Shown piece by piece: positions 59,272-64,000 of a DNA stretch of 64,000 nt. A model generated the notes under the pieces. It worked only from the letters and a program-made list of their open reading frames with translations. It did no database searches and was not told where the DNA came from. This stretch comes from Streptomyces sp. JH14 (GTDB lineage: Bacteria > Actinomycetota > Actinomycetes > Streptomycetales > Streptomycetaceae), in NCBI RefSeq assembly GCF_029428675.1, contig NZ_JAJNEL010000001.1:1860001-1924000 (forward strand), read 5' to 3'. Position numbers and translations under genes: made by a program. The stretch's first letter is position 1. Each line of letters opens with the position of its first letter.

Positions 59272-60309
59272 ATGACACAGGTGACCGAGCATGGCGGCGG
59301 CGTGTGGTCCATCAAGGTCCCCATCCCCGACAACCCGCTCGGCCACACCCTGGTGCACGTCGTCGACACCGACCGCGGCCCGGTCCTGATCGACACCGGC
59401 TGGGACGACCCGGAGGCCCGGGACACCCTGGTCGCCGGCCTCACGGCCATCGGCGTCGCCCTCTCCGGCATCCACGGCGTGGTCGTCACCCACCACCACC
59501 CCGACCACCACGGCCTCTCCGGCCAGGTCCGCGAGGCCTCCGGGGCATGGATCGCGATGCACGCGGCGGACACCGCGATCGTGCGCCGCACCCGCGAGGC
59601 CGAACCGGGCACCTGGCTGACGTACCTGACGTCGAAACTCACCGCGGTCGGCGCCCCCGAGGAACACCTCGCCCCGCTGCGCGCCGCCCGCACCGGCGGA
59701 CGGATGCGCACCCTGCCGGGCCTGCGCGCCGCCCTCCCGGACCGTGACATCGTCCCCGGCGAACTGCTCCCCCTGGCGGGCCGCCGGCTCCGGGCGATCT
59801 GGACCCCCGGCCACACCCCCGGCCACGTCTGCCTCCACCTGGAGGAGAACCACCCGGCCGGGCTCCCCGGCCACGGGCGCCTCTTCTCCGGCGACCACCT
59901 GCTGCCCGGGATCAGCCCGCACATCGGCCTGTACGAGGACCCGGACGACAGCACGGTCACCGATCCCCTGGGCGACTACCTCGACTCCCTGGAACGCATC
60001 GGCCGACTCGGCGTCGCCGAGGTGCTCCCCGCCCACCAGCACGCGTTCCCGGACGCCGCGGGACGCGTACGCGAACTCCTCACCCACCACGAGGACCGCC
60101 TCACCGGCCTGCTCGCCCTGCTCGCCACCCCGCTGACACCGTGGCAACTGGCCGAGCGGATGGAGTGGAACCGGCCGTGGGACCGGATCCCGTACGGCTC
60201 CCGGAACATCGCCGTCTCCGAGGCGGAGGCGCATCTGCGCCGCCTGGTGAAGCTGGGACGCGCGGAGGCGGTACCGGGGAGCGAGCCCGTGACGTACATC
60301 GCGGTGTGA
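59272..60309 (+). CDS. MBL-fold metallo-hydrolase
   Basis: 345 aa metallo-beta-lactamase-fold protein. The metal motif is VVVTHHHPDHHGLSGQ, with IWTPGHTPGHVCLH and FSGDHLLPG providing further ligands; PAHQHAF near residue 260 completes the site. The C-terminal 80 residues (RVRELLTHHEDRLTGLLALL to LRRLVKLGRAEAV) resemble the winged-helix extension of LACTB2-like thioesterases. The ATG is at 59272. It may hydrolyse acyl thioesters, which fits its operator context, but that is inference. Confidence 0.87.
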   Translation: MTQVTEHGGGVWSIKVPIPDNPLGHTLVHVVDTDRGPVLIDTGWDDPEARDTLVAGLTAIGVALSGIHGVVVTHHHPDHHGLSGQVREASGAWIAMHAADTAIVRRTREAEPGTWLTYLTSKLTAVGAPEEHLAPLRAARTGGRMRTLPGLRAALPDRDIVPGELLPLAGRRLRAIWTPGHTPGHVCLHLEENHPAGLPGHGRLFSGDHLLPGISPHIGLYEDPDDSTVTDPLGDYLDSLERIGRLGVAEVLPAHQHAFPDAAGRVRELLTHHEDRLTGLLALLATPLTPWQLAERMEWNRPWDRIPYGSRNIAVSEAEAHLRRLVKLGRAEAVPGSEPVTYIAV

Positions 60310-60439
60310 CGGGCACGGTACGCAGCAGGCACGGGCGGCACAGGACCTCGAGGAGAAAGACGCCACGTGCCCCAGGGCACGGTGACGCAGATCGCTGCGG
60401 AAGGCGCCCCTCCGCCCGGAATCGGCGGGATACGGCCCG

Positions 60440-60600
60440 GTACAGTGTGCGGGTCGTCATCATGCCCGTTCGGGGGGAAGCCGGTGCGAATCCGGCGCTG
60501 ATCCCGCAGCCGTGAGCCGCCGTCCCCGGTGGCGAGCCGGAATGCCCTGTCCGTGGTCGTGACCGGCTCGTGCCATCGGAACCCCGGTGGCCGGCACCGT
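60440..60600 (+). promoter_or_regulatory. Cobalamin riboswitch
   Basis: The conserved B12-box core lies at about 60475-60515: GGGGGAAGCCGGTGCGAATC continued by CGGCGCTGATCCCGCAGCCG, with the pairing GCCGG/CCGGC. It matches the AdoCbl riboswitch consensus (GGGAAgccGGTGcGAATCCGG then GACCCGCaaCCGTGA). It precedes an ECF-type transporter operon, which it is expected to turn off when cobalamin is abundant. Boundaries are approximate. Confidence 0.88.
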
Positions 60601-60677
60601 CGAGGCATACGGGGCCGGAGCCTGGTGCCTCCGTGTGCCTGTGCCCGGTTCCCACCGCAGGAGAGGCCCAGCCAGCC

Positions 60678-61943
60678 ATGACCGTTCGCCGCAGCGCAGC
60701 ACTGCTCGCCGCCACCGCCACCGTGCTCTGTGCGGCCGCTGCCCCGGCCGCGGTCGCGGCGCCGTCGCCCTCCCCCACCCCGTCCGCCGCGCTGCCGGCC
60801 GGGTTGTACGGCACCAAGGACCCGACGTACGACGGGGTCTGGCGGCAGTCGCTGGCCTTCATCGCCCAGGAGCTCGAAGGAGTCACGCCCGCGGCCGAGT
60901 CCGTGGACTGGCTGGTCGCCCAGCAGTGCGACAGCGGCGCGTACGCCTCGTACCGCGCCGATACGGGCAAGCCGTGCGACGCGAAGACGATGACGGACAC
61001 CAATGCCACCGCAGCCGCGGTCCAGGCGCTGGCCGAGATCGGCGGGCACGGCGACGCCGCCGACAAGGCGATCGCCTGGCTGAAGTCCGTCCAGAACGAG
61101 GACGGCGGCTGGGGCTACAACGCGGGCTCGCCCAGCGACGCCAACTCCACCTCGATCGTGATCGGCGCCCTGGCCAGGCGGAAGCAGCGGCTCGCCGACA
61201 TGACGACCGCGGGCGGCCGGACGCCGTACGACGCGCTGCTCAAGCTGGCGATCCCGTGCGGCGGCAAGGACGGGGGCGCGTTCGCGTACCAGCCCGACAA
61301 GGCCGGGAAGCTCGTCGCCAACGCGGACGCCACCGCGGCCGCCGTGCTCGGTTCGATGGGCAAGGGGCTGTCCGCCTGGGACAATTCCGCGGCCGCGACC
61401 AAGCCGACCACCTGCCGCGCGGGTGCCGTCGAGAAGCCCGAGCAGGCCGCCCAGAACGGCGCCCACTACCTCGCGGGCGCCCTCGCCGAGACCGGCCATC
61501 TGAACCAGCCGCCGATGCCGGGCGCCACCGACACCACCGCGCAGCCCGACCTCGGCAACACCGCGGACGCGGTCGTCGCCCTGGCCTCCGCGGGCCACAA
61601 GGACGCGGCGTCCGGCGCGCTCGACTGGCTGAAGAAGCACGCCGCGCCCTGGGCCGCGGAGAACGGCCCCGCCGCCTACGCCCAGTTGATCGTGGCCGCG
61701 CACGCGACGGGCGCCGACGCCCGCGACTTCGGCGGTGTCGACCTGGTCGCACGGCTGAACGCGACCGGGCCCGAGCCGGCCGCCGTCCACACGCCCTCGC
61801 CCGCCGCGAGCGACTACGCGGCGCAGGACGGCACCAGCGACGACGCCGGTCTCGGGGTGTGGTGGCTCGTCGGTATCGGTCTCGCCGCCGGTGCCGGCAT
61901 CGGTTTCCTCATCAGCAGCCGCCGGAAGAACCCGCAGCTGTGA
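60678..61943 (+). CDS. Secreted prenyltransferase-repeat protein, putative cobalamin binder
   Basis: 421 aa. A signal peptide (1-28, LLAATATVLCAAAAPAAVAAPSP) and a C-terminal membrane anchor (WWLVGIGLAAGAGIGFLISSRRK) place the body outside the cell. The body consists of alpha/alpha repeats such as WLKSVQNEDGGWGYNAGSPSDANSTS and WLVAQQCDSGAYASY, of the type also found in transcobalamin and intrinsic factor. AGGAGAGG precedes ATG 60678. As first gene after a cobalamin riboswitch and before EcfT and EcfA genes it is likely a B12-capturing surface protein. Confidence 0.85.
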   Translation: MTVRRSAALLAATATVLCAAAAPAAVAAPSPSPTPSAALPAGLYGTKDPTYDGVWRQSLAFIAQELEGVTPAAESVDWLVAQQCDSGAYASYRADTGKPCDAKTMTDTNATAAAVQALAEIGGHGDAADKAIAWLKSVQNEDGGWGYNAGSPSDANSTSIVIGALARRKQRLADMTTAGGRTPYDALLKLAIPCGGKDGGAFAYQPDKAGKLVANADATAAAVLGSMGKGLSAWDNSAAATKPTTCRAGAVEKPEQAAQNGAHYLAGALAETGHLNQPPMPGATDTTAQPDLGNTADAVVALASAGHKDAASGALDWLKKHAAPWAAENGPAAYAQLIVAAHATGADARDFGGVDLVARLNATGPEPAAVHTPSPAASDYAAQDGTSDDAGLGVWWLVGIGLAAGAGIGFLISSRRKNPQL

Positions 61944-62632
61944 GCCGAGTGGGAAGTCCGATCGGCGGGCGGGGGGCCGCGGCCCTGCTGCTCGTCCTCG
62001 GCGTCGCCCTGACCGTGCTCGGCGCGGGCACCGCCCACGCGGCCGGCTACCGCTACTGGTCGTTCTGGGAGGGCCGGGGGACGGACTGGGCGTACGCCAC
62101 CCAGGGCCCCTCGCTGATCCGGCCCGACGACGGCGCGGTGCAGGGCTTCCGCTTCTCGGTCAGCGAGGACTCCCAGGACTCGGCGAAGCCGCGCCGTGCC
62201 CCCGGCTTCGGGGAGATCTGCGCGGACACCCCCGCCGAGGACGGCACCAAGCGGGTCGCGCTCGTCATCGACCCGGGCACCGCGACGGACGCCCCGGACG
62301 GGGAGACACCGCCCGCGCTGCGCACCGCATGCGCCCGGGTCGCCGAGGACGCGAGCACCGCGGAGGCCCTCGCCTCGGTGGCCAAGCCGCTGCGCTACGA
62401 CAGCAACGCACTGCTCTGCGCGATCTCCGGCTATCCGGCGTCGGGCTGCGGCGAGCAGATATCCGGCAGCGGGCACGCCGGCCGTGCGTCGCAGCCGCCT
62501 GCGAGCCCGTCCGCCCCGGCCCACCGGGGAAGCAACGGCGGCGGTCCGTCCGCCGGGGTGCTCGCCGGGGTCGCCGCCGTCCTTCTTCTCGGCATCGCCG
62601 CCGTCGTGCAGGCCCGCCGCCGCCGCGGATGA
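61940..62632 (+). CDS. SCO2322-family membrane-anchored protein
   Basis: 230 aa. A signal segment (LLLVLGVALTVLGAGTAHA) and a C-terminal membrane helix (SAGVLAGVAAVLLLGIAAVVQARRRRG) frame an extracellular domain beginning AGYRYWSFWEGRGTDWAYATQGPSLIRPDDGAVQGFRFSVSEDSQDS, with cysteines at C-ADT, TACARV, LLCAISG and SGCGEQ. The family is known only from conserved context with EcfT and a secreted repeat protein. GTG 61940 overlaps the previous stop (GTGA). It may be a part of the B12 capture complex. Confidence 0.8.
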   Translation: MSRVGSPIGGRGAAALLLVLGVALTVLGAGTAHAAGYRYWSFWEGRGTDWAYATQGPSLIRPDDGAVQGFRFSVSEDSQDSAKPRRAPGFGEICADTPAEDGTKRVALVIDPGTATDAPDGETPPALRTACARVAEDASTAEALASVAKPLRYDSNALLCAISGYPASGCGEQISGSGHAGRASQPPASPSAPAHRGSNGGGPSAGVLAGVAAVLLLGIAAVVQARRRRG

Positions 62633-63780
62633 ACGCCTCCCCCCGCACGGCCCGGTCGGGCCGTGCCCTGCGCGCCCCCCTGGCGACCCGTAGCAACGCC
62701 CTGCCCGCCGGGGCGTGGTGGCTGTGGGCGCTGGGGCTGGCCACCGCCGCGTCCCGGACCAGCAATCCGCTGCTGCTCGGGCTGCTGGTGGGGGTGGCCG
62801 GTTATGTGGTGGCGGTCCGCAGGACGGATGCGCCATGGGCCCGTTCGTACGGGGCGTTCATCAGGATCGGGCTGTTCGTCGTCGGCGTGCGGCTGCTGTT
62901 CTCCGTCTTCCTCGGCTCGCCGATCCCCGGTACGCACACGGTGTTCACCCTCCCCGAAGTCCCGCTGCCCGACTGGGCGCAGGGTGTCAGGATCGGCGGC
63001 CGGGTCACCGCCGAACAGATGCTGTTCGCGCTGTACGACGGGGCGAAGCTGGCCACCCTGCTCATCTGCATCGGCGCGGCGAACTCTCTGGCCAATCCGG
63101 CCCGGCTGCTCAAGTCGCTGCCGGGTGCGCTGTACGAGGCGGGGGTCGCCGTGGTCGTCGCCATGACGTTCGCGCCGAACATGGTCGCCGATGTGGTGCG
63201 GCTGCGCACCGCACGCAGACTGCGGGGCCGCCCGACCGGTGGCATCAAGGCCGTCCTGCAGATCGGACTGCCGGTGCTGGAGGGCGCGTTGGAACGCTCG
63301 GTGGCAGTGGCGGCGTCGATGGACGCGCGCGGATACGGGCGTACGGCCCAGGTCCCGCCCGCCGTCCGGCGCACCACGAACATCCTTACGCTCGGCGGGC
63401 TGCTGGGGGTCTGCGCCGGCACGTACGGCCTGCTGGCCACGCAGGGTGCGGTGTACGGACTGCCGCTGCTGCTCGCCGGGCTCGTCGCCGCGATGACCGG
63501 GCTGCGGCTGGGCGGTGCCCGCTCGGTCCGTACCCGCTACCGGCCCGACCGGTGGGGAGCGAGGGCGTGGCTGGTGGCGGGGTCGGGTGCGGTGGTCGCG
63601 GCAGCGATGATCTGGGCGGGCAGTGCCGATACGGCGGCGCTGCACCCCGGTGTCGTACCGCCGACGGCGCCGGTCTTCCCGCTGTGGCCCGCGGCGGCGG
63701 TACTGATCGGGCTGCTGCCCGCGGCGGTGGCGCCCGCGCCGTCCGTGGTGGCCGCCGCGGACTCGGAGGAGGACCAGTGA
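62629..63780 (+). CDS. ecfT: ECF transporter transmembrane subunit EcfT
   Basis: 383 aa membrane protein of about eight segments, longer than a basic EcfT. Coupling-helix motifs are present as SMDARGYGR (residues about 226-234, conserved MDARGYG) with the preceding R-LRTARRLRGRPTGGIKAVLQIGLPVLEGALERSVAVA. It connects ECF ATPases with the vitamin-binding S component. ATGA overlap with the previous gene and GTGA with the next make one operon under the cobalamin riboswitch. Confidence 0.9.
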   Translation: MNASPRTARSGRALRAPLATRSNALPAGAWWLWALGLATAASRTSNPLLLGLLVGVAGYVVAVRRTDAPWARSYGAFIRIGLFVVGVRLLFSVFLGSPIPGTHTVFTLPEVPLPDWAQGVRIGGRVTAEQMLFALYDGAKLATLLICIGAANSLANPARLLKSLPGALYEAGVAVVVAMTFAPNMVADVVRLRTARRLRGRPTGGIKAVLQIGLPVLEGALERSVAVAASMDARGYGRTAQVPPAVRRTTNILTLGGLLGVCAGTYGLLATQGAVYGLPLLLAGLVAAMTGLRLGGARSVRTRYRPDRWGARAWLVAGSGAVVAAAMIWAGSADTAALHPGVVPPTAPVFPLWPAAAVLIGLLPAAVAPAPSVVAAADSEEDQ

Positions 63781-64000
63781 TCCGGTTCGAGCAGGTCTCG
63801 GTGCAGTACGAGGGCGCGGCGCGGCCGACCCTGTCCGGAGTCGATCTGACCATCCCCGAGGGCGAGTTGGTGCTGCTCGTCGGCCCGTCGGGGGTCGGCA
63901 AGTCGACGCTGCTGGGCGCCGTCTCCGGTCTCGTACCGCACTTCACCGGCGGCACGCTGCGCGGCCGGGTGACGGTCGACGGCCGCGACACCCGTACCCA
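63777..64000 (+). CDS. ECF transporter ATPase (partial, runs off the window)
   Basis: GTG 63777 overlaps the EcfT stop. The visible 74 residues include VIRFEQVSVQYEGAARPTLSGVDLTIPEGELVLLVGPSGVGKSTLLGAVSGLVPHF, with Walker A GPSGVGKST, then GRVTVDGRDTRT. It is the ATPase that drives EcfT-linked uptake. The frame is open at the last base, and the S component and second ATPase domain should lie downstream. Confidence 0.9.
   Translation, partial: MIRFEQVSVQYEGAARPTLSGVDLTIPEGELVLLVGPSGVGKSTLLGAVSGLVPHFTGGTLRGRVTVDGRDTRT

Noticed and set aside
1..64000. Biosynthetic gene cluster, prophage, insertion sequence, CRISPR array or tRNA genes
   Set aside because: No PKS/NRPS modules, integrases, transposases, direct-repeat arrays or tRNA-like folds were recognised in the window.

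Overview
The window reads as a chromosomal segment of a Streptomyces-type actinomycete. GC content is very high, start codons are often GTG, genes overlap by GTGA/ATGA, Tat and lipobox signals are frequent, and there are F420-dependent and mycothiol-dependent enzyme families, an iron box, an rnpB gene and a bifunctional RNase H/phosphatase of the kind known from Streptomyces coelicolor (SCO2299). No phage, insertion sequence, CRISPR array or tRNA gene was recognised. About 60 protein genes, one structured RNA gene and one riboswitch are supported.

Layout. 0.4-10.3 kb is accessory: small orphans, an F420 oxidoreductase, a secreted alpha/beta hydrolase, an archease-CapA-RtcB RNA-repair operon, a dienelactone-hydrolase-like enzyme, and a three-gene set of a 16-cysteine protein, a Tat-exported protein and a MauE-like membrane protein. 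10.6-20 kb is housekeeping: metG, rnpB, a TetR regulator, an RNase II-type exonuclease, yaaA, KDPG aldolase, and the RNase H/zinc ribbon/Nif3 operon. 20-23.2 kb holds a siderophore-binding lipoprotein under an iron box and an unknown propeller-like protein. 23.2-45.6 kb mixes lipid or steroid-like acyl catabolism genes (MaoC hydratase, ADH, SDR, SCP-x-type thiolase, double-domain acyl-CoA dehydrogenase, Rv3520c-like F420 enzyme) with an ABC/two-component operon, an MFS pump, an amidase, a glycosyltransferase/methyltransferase/prenyltransferase-repeat operon and a KstR-like TetR regulator. 45.8-51.5 kb is a branched-chain-amino-acid-type ABC transporter operon ending in a hydrolase. 51.6-57.3 kb looks like a polyhydroxybutyrate-use locus. 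57.3-60.3 kb has an aldehyde dehydrogenase with ferredoxin and a divergent metallo-beta-lactamase-fold protein. 60.4-64 kb is a cobalamin-riboswitch-controlled ECF transporter operon that runs off the end.

The most interesting signal is regulatory. Two palindromic operators recur in promoter gaps scattered over 33 kb. One has the KstR form TAGAAC-NN-GTT (four sites: 26261, 33768, 44831 and 59203). The other is CTGAC-N5-GTCAG (five sites: 26323, 31265, 33784, 38639 and 59107). All precede acyl/steroid-type catabolic genes or the KstR-like regulator, and three promoters carry both. I infer a dispersed, doubly controlled catabolic regulon with a KstR-like regulator encoded at 45029; the protein that binds the second operator is unknown.
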